Of a stretch of 64,000 nt of DNA, positions 44,639-52,265 are shown piece after piece. How positions within the stretch are numbered: position 1 is the first letter of the stretch; each line of letters opens with the position of its first letter. This DNA comes from Scopulibacillus_A cellulosilyticus. Its GTDB lineage: Bacteria > Bacillota > Bacilli > Bacillales > Sporolactobacillaceae. The position numbers were made by a program, and so were the translations under genes. The DNA lies in assembly GCF_042665295.1 (NCBI RefSeq), contig NZ_JBHTCO010000005.1, positions 62,001-126,000 of the forward strand. Direction: 5' to 3'. Under the pieces are notes generated by a model that saw nothing but the letters and a program-made list of their open reading frames with translations, was not told where the DNA came from and searched no databases.

Positions 44639-45586
44639 ATGATGAAACTTGGTTTTGTTACGGATGCTTTAGGTTATATGCCTTTTGAAGACATGCTCGA
44701 TACTTGTGCAGAGCTGGGCATTGAAGTTTTAGAATTAGGATGCGGCAACTGGTCAAAAGCACCCCATGTTGACCTTGATGGATTATTAAGCAGTGCTTCA
44801 AAAAGGGAACAGTTTTTAAATGCTATTAATGCCAGAGGTCTTGAAATATCGGCATTAAACTGTTCAGGTCACCAATTAACACCAAATGAAGAAGGAGAAG
44901 CTCATAAGGTTGTCGTCGAAAAGACATTCCAGCTTGCGGAGTTTTTAGGGGTAAAGACCATTGTGATGATGTCCGGCTGTCCGGGCGGAGGACCAAACGA
45001 GACAATCAGTCACTGGATAACAACCAGCTTTCTGCCTATTCATGAAGAAATCCTTCAATGGCAATGGCATGAAGTCGCCTTCCCGTATTGGGAGAAAACA
45101 GTAAAGCTGGCGAAAGAACACGGCATTGAAAAAATAGCATTAGAAAATCACGGGAATAATTTAGTATATAATCCGGAAACGCTTTTTAAATTAAGAAATG
45201 AAGTTGGAGAGATGGTCGGCATGAATTTTGACCCAAGCCATTTAATGTGGATGGGCGGCGATCCAATCATAGCAGCAAGGGCATTGGGTGATACAATGTA
45301 TCATGTTCACGCCAAAGATGTCCGTTTAGAAAAAGGTATAACGGGTGTCCAAGGCCTTATCGAAACAAAACCGATGGAAAGCTTTGCTGAACGTTCATGG
45401 AATTATGTGGCACTTGGACATGGGCATGATAAGAGCTGGTGGAAGGAATTCTTTTCAGTTGTTAAAATGACTGGTTACGATGGACCTGTCAACCTTGAAA
45501 TGGAAGATTTAACGATGGATCCGCTTACAGGAGTAAAAAAATCAATAAAAGTTCTTAAAGAGGCATTGCCAAGGGAATTTGAATAA
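44639..45586 (+). CDS. Sugar phosphate isomerase/epimerase-like TIM-barrel protein
   Basis: A 315-residue xylose isomerase-like barrel with the usual metal-site blocks: IALENHGNNLVYNPETLF, MNFDPSHLMWMGGDP, HVHAKDVRLEKG and VNLEMEDLTMDP. GGAGGG precedes two adjacent ATGs; 44639 is used here, 44642 is equally possible. It differs clearly from IolE, IolH and IolI, so it adds a fourth barrel enzyme to the region, perhaps for another inositol isomer or a sugar acid. The reaction is unknown. Confidence 0.78.
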   Translation: MMKLGFVTDALGYMPFEDMLDTCAELGIEVLELGCGNWSKAPHVDLDGLLSSASKREQFLNAINARGLEISALNCSGHQLTPNEEGEAHKVVVEKTFQLAEFLGVKTIVMMSGCPGGGPNETISHWITTSFLPIHEEILQWQWHEVAFPYWEKTVKLAKEHGIEKIALENHGNNLVYNPETLFKLRNEVGEMVGMNFDPSHLMWMGGDPIIAARALGDTMYHVHAKDVRLEKGITGVQGLIETKPMESFAERSWNYVALGHGHDKSWWKEFFSVVKMTGYDGPVNLEMEDLTMDPLTGVKKSIKVLKEALPREFE

Positions 45587-45647
45587 TTATTTAAACTGAT
45601 TCAGTATCTTTTTTACCTTTTAAGACAGAAATTATTTTAATTTTAAA

Positions 45648-45661
45648 TGTAATCGAATACA
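45648..45661 (+). promoter_or_regulatory. Operator variant before the LacI gene
   Basis: TGTAATCGAATACA keeps the left half of the inositol-region palindrome and changes the right half. It lies 18 bp before the lacI start and overlaps a -10-like TACAAT (45658-45663), which fits autoregulation. Confidence 0.6.
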
Positions 45662-45679
45662 ATAAAATAAGGTGATTAT

Positions 45680-46675
45680 ATGAAAATGAGTGATGTTGCA
45701 AAATTAGCCAATGTTTCTACTGCAACTGTTTCCAGGGTTCTAAGTCAACCGGAAAAGGTAAGCAAAGATACTAGAGAAAAAGTCATGAAGGTTATAAAGG
45801 AACTGAATTACCAGCCGCACATAGTTGCAAGGCAATTTAGAACAAGGGAAACAAAAACAATTTTAGTTGTTGTTCCCGATATAACAGATGCTTTCTTTTC
45901 CGAAGTACTCAGGGGGATTGAACATACCGCAGTTAACAACGGTTATCAGGTTATTTTAGGAGATACCGAGAACGATCCTGAAAGAGAACGGGAATATGCT
46001 AATTTATTGCTCCAGAAACAAGCGGACGGCATGGTGCTGTTAACAGCCAGAATTGATAAAGAAGATTTAAAAAAGTTTTCAAGTCAATTTCCCATGGTAC
46101 TTGCATGTGAATATATTGACGGCCTTGATATTCCAACAGTTTCTATCGATAATATCAGCAGTGCCAGAAAAGCAACGGAACACTTAATTGAGTTAGGACA
46201 TACTAAAATTGCCCATATCACAGGTCCTATGAATGTTGTCCTTAGCCGAGATCGGTTAAAAGGCTATCAGCAGGCGCTGCTTAGCCACGATTTGAAAATT
46301 GACCCTGCGTTCATCCAAGAAGGCGATTTTAGCTTTGAATCAGCTTATAATCAGATGCTAAAACTATTAGCGTTTGAAAATACGCCTACTGCTGTTTTTG
46401 TCTTTAATGATGAAATGGCGATTGGAGCTATAAAAGCTGTCAAAGACAGCGGGCTTAATGTTCCTGAAGATATAGCGGTCGTCGGCTTTGATAATCTTAA
46501 GATGTCATCAGTTTATGAACCTAATATTACGACGATTAACCAACCTAAATATGAAATTGGTCAAAAAGCAATGGATTTATTATTAAAATTAATAAATGGT
46601 GAAACTTTACAAAAGAAAAAGTTTGTTTTAATGGATGAATTAATCATCAGGGAATCAAGTGTTTCTAAATCTTAA
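45680..46675 (+). CDS. LacI-family repressor, candidate regulator of the inositol genes
   Basis: A 331-residue LacI/GalR regulator. The HTH is MSDVAKLANVSTATVSRVLS at residues 3-22, with the hinge region near residues 50-58, then the sugar-binding domain (VVVPDITDAFFSEVLRGIEH, HITGPMNVVLSRDRLKGYQQ, AVVGFDNLKMSSVYEPNITT). It sits between the transporter/TIM-barrel genes and an AraC gene. Five palindromes with ATCGAT centre before iolA and both transporter genes, and a variant before this gene, are the type of site LacI proteins bind. Effector presumably an inositol intermediate; inferred. Confidence 0.87.
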   Translation: MKMSDVAKLANVSTATVSRVLSQPEKVSKDTREKVMKVIKELNYQPHIVARQFRTRETKTILVVVPDITDAFFSEVLRGIEHTAVNNGYQVILGDTENDPEREREYANLLLQKQADGMVLLTARIDKEDLKKFSSQFPMVLACEYIDGLDIPTVSIDNISSARKATEHLIELGHTKIAHITGPMNVVLSRDRLKGYQQALLSHDLKIDPAFIQEGDFSFESAYNQMLKLLAFENTPTAVFVFNDEMAIGAIKAVKDSGLNVPEDIAVVGFDNLKMSSVYEPNITTINQPKYEIGQKAMDLLLKLINGETLQKKKFVLMDELIIRESSVSKS

Positions 46676-46759
46676 TAGAGCAGCTAAATTGCATAATTAA
46701 AAGGGTGCTGTTGGTATCGCAGCCCTCTTTTACTTTATAGAGGTTAGGAGGTCATCTTT

Positions 46760-47683
46760 TTGTATTTAAATAAATATCTTTCGGGGAAAGTTGCTTTGAA
46801 CCAATATGCCAACTATATAATGCAAAACAGCGCATCTTTTCATGTTCATTATTGGGGAGTCATGCCAAATCATTATAATACTCAATGTCATAAGCATTCC
46901 TTTTTTGAAGCGTGTTATGTCGTTGATGGGGAAGGCATTTATATAGATGATGATATGACCTATCCGCTTCAAAAGGATAAAATGTTTCTTTCAAGACCGG
47001 ATATTTTACACCAAATCAAAAGTAAAAGCGGTCTGTTTCTCCTATATATTGGATTTGAATTAATAGAATCAGAATCGAATGAAGAATGGATAAGAATAAT
47101 GGAGAAAGCAAAGCATTGTCCTAAAGTGGTATTAGATGTAAAAGATCACACAACCGCTGCTTTGCTTTGGAAATCTTTGCTTATCCAAGCAGCCCAGCCC
47201 GAAAATGCTTTTTTAGAAGACATACTAACCAATTTAGCTTATGCTTTCATCCTTTCGTTACTGCAAACTTTTGTTCCGTCCTTGCAAAGTGAGAATCAAG
47301 GGCGTTTACCTAAGACATCTTCTCCGCTCCTTCATCAAGCGAAATTATATATTAGAGATAATCTTGCGCATCCTTTAAAATTAACTGAAGTAGCCGGGTA
47401 TCTGCACATATCAGGCCGGCACTTGTCCCGAATATTTGTGTCTGAATTAGGTGTCAGCTACTCAAAATTTGTTAAAAAGGAAAGAATACAGAAAGCCGCC
47501 ACATTGCTTAAGAAAACAGATTTATCCATCAATGACATTGCTGAAAAAACCGGTTTTGCAACTGTTCATTATTTTACCCGCGTGTTTACTTCTGAGATAG
47601 GCGCCTCACCCGGGCATTTCCGCTCACTTTATATTGACCTAAAAACAACTTCATATAATAAATCAGACTTATCCCTCGCTTAA
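46760..47683 (+). CDS. AraC-family transcriptional regulator
   Basis: A 307-residue regulator with an N-terminal cupin-like sensing domain (HKHSFFEACYVVDGEG, the HxH region at about residues 45-60) and a C-terminal pair of HTH motifs: LTEVAGYLHISGRHLSRIF and INDIAEKTGFATVHYFTRVF, ending in the AraC tail GASPGHFR. TTG start after AGGAGG. It follows lacI by 84 bp and may act on the second dehydrogenase/transporter set; target unknown. Confidence 0.87.
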   Translation: MYLNKYLSGKVALNQYANYIMQNSASFHVHYWGVMPNHYNTQCHKHSFFEACYVVDGEGIYIDDDMTYPLQKDKMFLSRPDILHQIKSKSGLFLLYIGFELIESESNEEWIRIMEKAKHCPKVVLDVKDHTTAALLWKSLLIQAAQPENAFLEDILTNLAYAFILSLLQTFVPSLQSENQGRLPKTSSPLLHQAKLYIRDNLAHPLKLTEVAGYLHISGRHLSRIFVSELGVSYSKFVKKERIQKAATLLKKTDLSINDIAEKTGFATVHYFTRVFTSEIGASPGHFRSLYIDLKTTSYNKSDLSLA

Positions 47684-47705
47684 TGTTAAAGCGGGGGCTT
47701 TTATT
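47673..47705 (+). terminator. Terminator overlapping the end of the AraC gene
   Basis: CCCTCGCTT and AAGCGGGGG pair (one G-T), followed by CTTTTATTTT. The AraC stop codon lies at the base of the loop. Confidence 0.75.
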
Positions 47706-48134
47706 TTAAGCAAGAACTTGGCAACAGAGTTGTCGATTCGAAGTAGGGGCCAATTTTAAGTTCCAAGTTATCATGAAGGAAGCTAGCACCTTACTTGTAA
47801 CATCGTAGGTTAGAAGAGCCTTTTAGCGAAACAAATGTGTTATCCTCACTTGTTTTTAGTTAAGTTTACTTAAAGCGCATTATAGGGCGCAAAAGCGGAT
47901 ACTCATTAATTCCATTAATGGATCATACCTTTAGGTGTTTGGCGAAAGGACTTGAAAGGAGCGTACACATGAACAAAAAGCCATTCCGCGTTATGGCAGA
48001 GGGGGGATTGCGCAGTTATTTAACCTATAATTGAAACCCATTGGTTATAAATACCATGGAACTGCCAAATGAAGTATTTGAATAGTATGAATTTAGTTAG
48101 TATAATAGAAAAAAGGTCAAGGAGTTGGTTTCCT
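47706..48134. other. Gap before the IDEAL gene
   Basis: No long gene. It contains a 21-codon frame at 47969-48034 (listed separately) and a few short inverted repeats such as ATTAATTCCATTAAT. I see no known riboswitch pattern. Confidence 0.3.
47969..48034 (+). CDS. Possible 21-residue peptide
   Basis: ATG at 47969 follows a strong AAAGGAG (7 bases away) and encodes MNKKPFRVMAEGGLRSYLTY plus a final Asn. Basic, no membrane segment. It could be a leader peptide, a decayed gene start, or chance. No family recognised. Confidence 0.25.
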   Translation: MNKKPFRVMAEGGLRSYLTYN

Positions 48135-48332
48135 ATGGAAAGGAATTTGCTTAATATATCACCGCAATCTGAAGTAAACGCCACGGATTCGGAACTTGCT
48201 GAAATGTTGTTAAATAAAGCCCTTCGTGATTTTCAGAAAGAGCAAATCCTCAAACGGATTGACCAATCATTACAGGATCGAAACAAAGACGAATTCCTAA
48301 GATTAACAGAGGAATTGAAGAATATTCTTTAA
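48135..48332 (+). CDS. IDEAL-domain protein
   Basis: A 65-residue protein whose C-terminal half, SELAEMLLNKALRDFQKEQI followed by LKRIDQSLQDRNKDEFLRLT, is an IDEAL domain, a short module found in small Bacillales proteins and in some ComK/anti-sigma-type regulators. AAGGAG lies 10 bases before the ATG at 48135; the frame extends up to 48069 but without a ribosome binding site. Function unknown. Confidence 0.8.
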   Translation: MERNLLNISPQSEVNATDSELAEMLLNKALRDFQKEQILKRIDQSLQDRNKDEFLRLTEELKNIL

Positions 48333-48376
48333 AAACAAACTGTTATATATGGGGCAGCACCATACTAAGCTGTTTT

Positions 48377-48417
48377 CCTAATCAAAACCACCCGTTTCAC
48401 GGGTGGTTTTGATTAGG
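48377..48417. terminator. Long bidirectional terminator
   Basis: A perfect 19-bp stem (left arm 48377-48395, right arm 48399-48417) with loop TTC, containing ACCACCCGT/ACGGGTGGT and flanking A and T runs on both sides. It serves the IDEAL gene and the convergent Lrp gene. Confidence 0.9.
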
Positions 48418-48459
48418 AGCTATTTAGTTAAAGTTGTTAAATTAACAAGATTCCCCTTA

Positions 48460-48900
48460 TCAGAACGATATTTTCTCCTCAAATTCGTTCTTTAAAACGA
48501 TTAAAGGAGACGATAATCCAAATTTCATTAAAGAATCTAAAAAAGTAGCAAGAGAATCCATCGAATCGATCATTACTTTCATCATATAATTAAATTCCCC
48601 GCTAATCCGATATAAGTCCGTTACTTCAGGAGCTGATTTACAAAATTGTACAAAATCAGAACATTGGCTTGTTTTAAACATAATGAATGCCTGAATGTTT
48701 TTATTAATTTTGGAAGGCTCAAATTTCGTCCTGTAAGCCTCTATAACCCCTTGTTCTTCGAGCTTGTTAATCCGTTCTTTAACAGCAGGCTGCGTCATCG
48801 ATATCACCCGTCCTATTTCTGTAACGGGGATTCTCGCGTTTTCATACAACAAATTCATGATTTTATGATCTATTGCATCCAATTTTACTGTATTTTTCAT
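48460..48900 (-). CDS. Lrp/AsnC-family transcriptional regulator
   Basis: A 146-residue regulator with an N-terminal HTH (ARIPVTEIGRVISMTQPAVKERINKLEEQG, about residues 22-51) and a C-terminal RAM/AsnC ligand-binding domain (VTDLYRISGEFNYMMKVMID). GGAGGATAG precedes the ATG on the minus strand. It is divergent from the SDR gene across 179 bp of A/T-rich DNA and probably regulates it. Ligand unknown. Confidence 0.88.
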   Translation of the reverse strand: MKNTVKLDAIDHKIMNLLYENARIPVTEIGRVISMTQPAVKERINKLEEQGVIEAYRTKFEPSKINKNIQAFIMFKTSQCSDFVQFCKSAPEVTDLYRISGEFNYMMKVMIDSMDSLATFLDSLMKFGLSSPLIVLKNEFEEKISF

Positions 48901-49079
48901 AGCTATCCTCCTTATTTTATTTTAAAAGTAAATGGCGATTTATACATATAATATCATAAGTTAAATAAACAATTTATTTATAAATATGCATTTAAAAATC
49001 CTGATATTTAAATAAAATGTAAATATACATCTATACCATAACAAGAAGTGAGTAAACAAATTGGGGAAGGATGAAAAAA
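48901..49079. promoter_or_regulatory. Divergent Lrp/SDR control region
   Basis: Very A/T-rich, with several short dyads: ATGTA-AATA-TACAT (near 49018-49031) and TTTATAAATATGCATTTAAA (around 48976-48996). Such repeated A/T dyads are typical of Lrp binding. Exact promoters could not be fixed. Confidence 0.45.
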
Positions 49080-49844
49080 ATGAAGCATCTTGATGGGAAA
49101 GTTGCGTTAGTAACAGGAGCCAGTCGTGGAATAGGCCGTGCTATCGCTAAGAGGCTGGCACAAGATGGTGCATTAGTCGCCATTCACTTTGGCAGAAATA
49201 AAACGGCTGCAGATCAAACGATTAGAGAGATTGAATCTAATGGAGGGAAAGCCTTCACAGTTGAAGCTGAACTTAATTCGATCAGTGGTGTCAAAAAACT
49301 AATAGAACAATTAGATAAAGAACTGCAAATAAGAGTTGGTACATCAGCAATTGATATTCTAGTAAACAATGCAGGTATAGGTACACAGGGAACTATTGAA
49401 GATACGACAGAAGAAGCTTTTGATGAAATCATTGCTGTCAATATCAAAGCACCGTTCTTCTTAATCCAGCAAGCATTGCCGCGGCTGCGAGAACAAGCTC
49501 GTATTATTAACATTTCTTCAGCCGAAGTACGAATTGGTTTAACTGGATCAATTGCATATGGTTTAAGTAAAGGGGCGCTTAATACTATGACTCTCCCTCT
49601 AGCTAAACATCTTGGAGAAAGAGGTATAACAGTTAATACGATTATGCCGGGATATACGAAGACGGATATCAATGCTAAGTTACTGGATGATCCAGAAATA
49701 CGAAATTTCGCTACTGAATCTTCTGTGTTTAAGCGATTGGGGATGGTTGAAGATATTGCAGATGCAGTAGCATTCCTTGCTTCTTCTGATAGTCGTTGGA
49801 TAACGGGGCAAGTTTTGGATGTTTCAGGAGGTTTTCGTTTATAG
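49080..49844 (+). CDS. Short-chain dehydrogenase/reductase (SDR)
   Basis: A 254-residue classical SDR. The cofactor motif TGASRGIGRAIA is at about residues 12-23, NNAG at about 89-92, the catalytic Ser in IINISSAEVR and the YxxxK as YGLSKGALN. The end GQVLDVSGGFRL is typical. GGGGAAGG precedes the ATG at 49080 by 9 bases; an ATG at 49071 is too close to the ribosome binding site. NADP preference is likely from the Arg after the glycine motif. Substrate unknown; FabG-like enzymes and antibiotic-type reductases share these marks. Confidence 0.85.
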   Translation: MKHLDGKVALVTGASRGIGRAIAKRLAQDGALVAIHFGRNKTAADQTIREIESNGGKAFTVEAELNSISGVKKLIEQLDKELQIRVGTSAIDILVNNAGIGTQGTIEDTTEEAFDEIIAVNIKAPFFLIQQALPRLREQARIINISSAEVRIGLTGSIAYGLSKGALNTMTLPLAKHLGERGITVNTIMPGYTKTDINAKLLDDPEIRNFATESSVFKRLGMVEDIADAVAFLASSDSRWITGQVLDVSGGFRL

Positions 49845-50081
49845 GGTTCCGAAAAACTAAAGACATTTCAAAACCGGATCTTAATTTTGATATCCCTGTA
49901 TCTCCTTTTCAATTAGAACGGTGAGTTAAAATAGAAATATACAGGGTAAATTCAACAAAATAAATGAATTTTCCCTGGCCTATTTGTGAGCGGATCAAAA
50001 AGGAATGTTTTTGATTCTATACCATTTATTTTTGACGTTTTTTTGCCGGGTCCCAAATAAAAAGATATAAGTGATTATTAC
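49845..50081. other. Gap after the SDR gene
   Basis: No gene seen. CCCTGTAT (49894-49901) and ATACAGGG (49939-49946) could pair across about 37 nt. The rest is featureless A/T-rich DNA. Confidence 0.3.
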
Positions 50082-50290
50082 TCATTTATTAAAAGTATTT
50101 TTTTTACCGGTCTCTGCAGACTTCTGAACGGCATCTAACAACTGATTCATGCCCGCTGCTCCATATAAAGTTGCAGTGAAGAACACTAAATTGTGCTCTT
50201 TGTGCTTAAGATCGCTCAAAAATCAGCATCGCACATAAAAAGTGCAAGGAGCTTGACAGCTTCAGTCATATCAGTAAAAGGCAACTAAGC
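50082..50290 (-). pseudogene. Decayed C-terminal fragment of an unidentified protein
   Basis: On the minus strand a 48-codon open stretch reads FLSDLKHKEHNLVFFTATLY and on through GAAGMNQLLDAVQKSAETGK to a stop at 50082-50084. Just upstream, in another frame, FTDMTEAVKLLALFMCDADF is also protein-like. Together they suggest the end of a degraded gene with a frameshift. The tail SAETGK resembles the last helix of Gfo/Idh dehydrogenases, but this is weak. Confidence 0.35.
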
Positions 50291-50308
50291 CTCTGTCTTC
50301 ACTTTCTA

Positions 50309-50335
50309 AGGCTAGCCAATCGGCAAGTTTTCTTT
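50309..50335 (+). repeat. Copy 2 of the 27-bp hairpin sequence
   Basis: Matches 32395-32421 at 26 of 27 positions: AGGCT(A/T)GCCAATCGGCA followed by AGTTTTCTTTA. The stem base change (CTAGCC against GGCAAG) weakens this copy. Confidence 0.6.
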
Positions 50336-50534
50336 ATTTTAAGCAAGATGTCTTCAAAAGACAAAAACAAGTCTTGATAATATAAAGAAAATGGTGAGGC
50401 GTTGTCCTATAATGACACTATAAATCATTAATGATTGATTGGATATCCAACCGAAATAAAGCGGTTACACTAGTGTTTCTTCGCTATTAATCTATGAAAT
50501 ATAAAGGCTTTTCATTTAAAAAGGAGGACTTACT

Positions 50535-51713
50535 ATGTTAAATGGAGAGAAAAAAATTTCAAGGCCATTGCGCTGGGCAATGGTTGGCGGCGGCCGGAGC
50601 AGCCAGGTCGGATATAAACACCGTACCGGTGCACTTAGGGATAATACGGCTTTTCAATTAGTGGCAGGGGCATTTGATATAGACGCTGATAGAGGTAAGG
50701 ATTTTGGTGTCAATCTCGGTGTTGCAGAAGACCGTTTGTATCCGGACTATCAAACGATGTTTTCTGAAGAAGCAAAGAGAGAGGATGGCATTGAGGCTGT
50801 CTCCATTGCAACGCCTAACGGAACCCATTATGAAATATGCAAGGCAGCTTTAGAGGCGGGATTACACGTTATTTGCGAAAAACCATTGTTTTTTACTTCT
50901 GATGAAGTGAGAGAAGTTAAGGCCTTGGCAGAGGAAAAAGGAAAAATAGTCGGCGTCACTTATGGTTTTTCCGGTAACCAAATGCTTCTGCAAATGCGTG
51001 CAATGATTGAGCAAGGAAAAATCGGCGAGATTCGCGTGGTAGATTTGCAGTATACTCACGGTTTCAGTTGTAATGATGAAGCGGATAAAACAAGTGAAGC
51101 GCAAAAATGGCGTGTTGACCCTAAAGTTGCCGGACCAAGTTTTGTTTTGGGGGATCTATCTACCCATACTTATTATATGTCTCAGTTGATCATGCCGCAT
51201 ATGAAAATAAAAGAGTTGCTATGTGACCGACAAAGTTTTGTCGGAAGCCGTGCACCATTAGAGGACAATGCCCATATTCTCATGCACTATGAAAATGGCG
51301 CAGTAGGAACTATGTGGACATCTTCTATTAACGCGGGATGCATGGATGGCCACAGAATCCGCATTGTTGGTTCTAAGGCGAGCTTGGAATGGTGGGACAG
51401 CAAACCTAATGAATTAACCTATGAAGTTCAAGGAGAACCTGTCCAAACCTTGATTCGCGGTATGTCTTATTTGGATGACAGCTGTAATACCGATGAAAGG
51501 CTGGCGGCGCTGCATCAAGAAGGCTTGTCTGATGCTTGGGCAAATATTTATCTCAAATTTGCCATTGCTATGGATGCTAAAAACCGAGGAGATGAAGAAA
51601 CCTTAAAAAATCTTGTATATCCTGACATCGACGCAGGTTTGGAAGGTGTTCGCTGGATTGAAAATTGTGTGCGGTCAGCCGATAAAGGTGCAGTTTGGGT
51701 AAACTTTGAATAG
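50535..51713 (+). CDS. Gfo/Idh/MocA-family oxidoreductase, probable inositol/sugar dehydrogenase
   Basis: A 392-residue NAD(P)-dependent dehydrogenase. The Rossmann loop is VGGGRSSQVGYKHR at about residues 17-30, the catalytic lysine is in VICEKPLFFTSDE, and WRVDPKVAGPSFVLGDLSTH carries the catalytic histidine region of the LgdA/YcjS-like subgroup. It is longer than IolG (345) and clearly diverged. AAGGAGG precedes the ATG. It lies before the second inositol transporter, so a scyllo- or chiro-inositol or a related sugar is a likely substrate; not proven. Confidence 0.8.
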   Translation: MLNGEKKISRPLRWAMVGGGRSSQVGYKHRTGALRDNTAFQLVAGAFDIDADRGKDFGVNLGVAEDRLYPDYQTMFSEEAKREDGIEAVSIATPNGTHYEICKAALEAGLHVICEKPLFFTSDEVREVKALAEEKGKIVGVTYGFSGNQMLLQMRAMIEQGKIGEIRVVDLQYTHGFSCNDEADKTSEAQKWRVDPKVAGPSFVLGDLSTHTYYMSQLIMPHMKIKELLCDRQSFVGSRAPLEDNAHILMHYENGAVGTMWTSSINAGCMDGHRIRIVGSKASLEWWDSKPNELTYEVQGEPVQTLIRGMSYLDDSCNTDERLAALHQEGLSDAWANIYLKFAIAMDAKNRGDEETLKNLVYPDIDAGLEGVRWIENCVRSADKGAVWVNFE

Positions 51714-51831
51714 CTAGTTTATTAAGACTGCCTGGTACGAATTAAAAAGCGCAGAGAAGAGGGTGTCTTAAAAGTCTTATAATAAGGTTAATAAGGTACC
51801 CTTCTTTACTATAAAATTTTTATTAAAAATA

Positions 51832-52057
51832 TTGACAGATAATTTTTTATATTATATATTTATAGTATATATTTCAATAGATTTTTGCAATCGATTACAT
51901 TCAATTTCAAACTTAAATAATTTGGGAGCTGGATTTTTTTAAAATCGTTAATAGAAAATGAATCGATACTTTAGAATGAACTTGTTAATAGTTATTTTTG
52001 AAAGCCATTATAAAAAGTTATATCGTAAATTTTTTTGAATGAATGCAATCGATTACA
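51832..52057 (+). promoter_or_regulatory. Promoter 1 and paired operators of the second transporter gene
   Basis: TTGACA (51832-51837), 17 bp, TATATT (51855-51860) is a near-consensus promoter. The palindromes TGCAATCGATTACA lie at 51886-51899 and 52044-52057, the same motif as before iolA but read in the opposite sense. They are 158 bp apart, about 15 turns, which suits looping. The leader from this promoter would be about 400 nt. Confidence 0.68.
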
Positions 52058-52179
52058 TTGGAAGTTTGGAGGTGAGTTTTTAATAAAGCAATCTTTATTT
52101 AAAAATAAATATTATTAGTCGGTATTTAAACAAAGTATTCGGTGATTATGCTAACTATCATAATATTTGTTGACTGTTT

Positions 52180-52222
52180 TGAAAGCGATTTCTTGTTAGG
52201 GATTCTTTATTGCTTATATAAT
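52180..52222 (+). promoter_or_regulatory. Promoter 2 with cre-like site of the second transporter gene
   Basis: TGAAAGCGATTTCT (52180-52193) matches the cre consensus at 13 of 14 and touches the -35 box TTGTTA (52193-52198); TATAAT follows after 18 bp at 52217-52222. Confidence 0.65.
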
Positions 52223-52265
52223 GTTTTGAAAAATGCACTTAATCCTTAGGAGGAGAAGAGTATAT

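Noticed and set aside
50464..50477. A cre-like site before the second dehydrogenase (AAAGCGGTTACAC region)
   Set aside because: Three or more mismatches to the consensus on the reverse strand.
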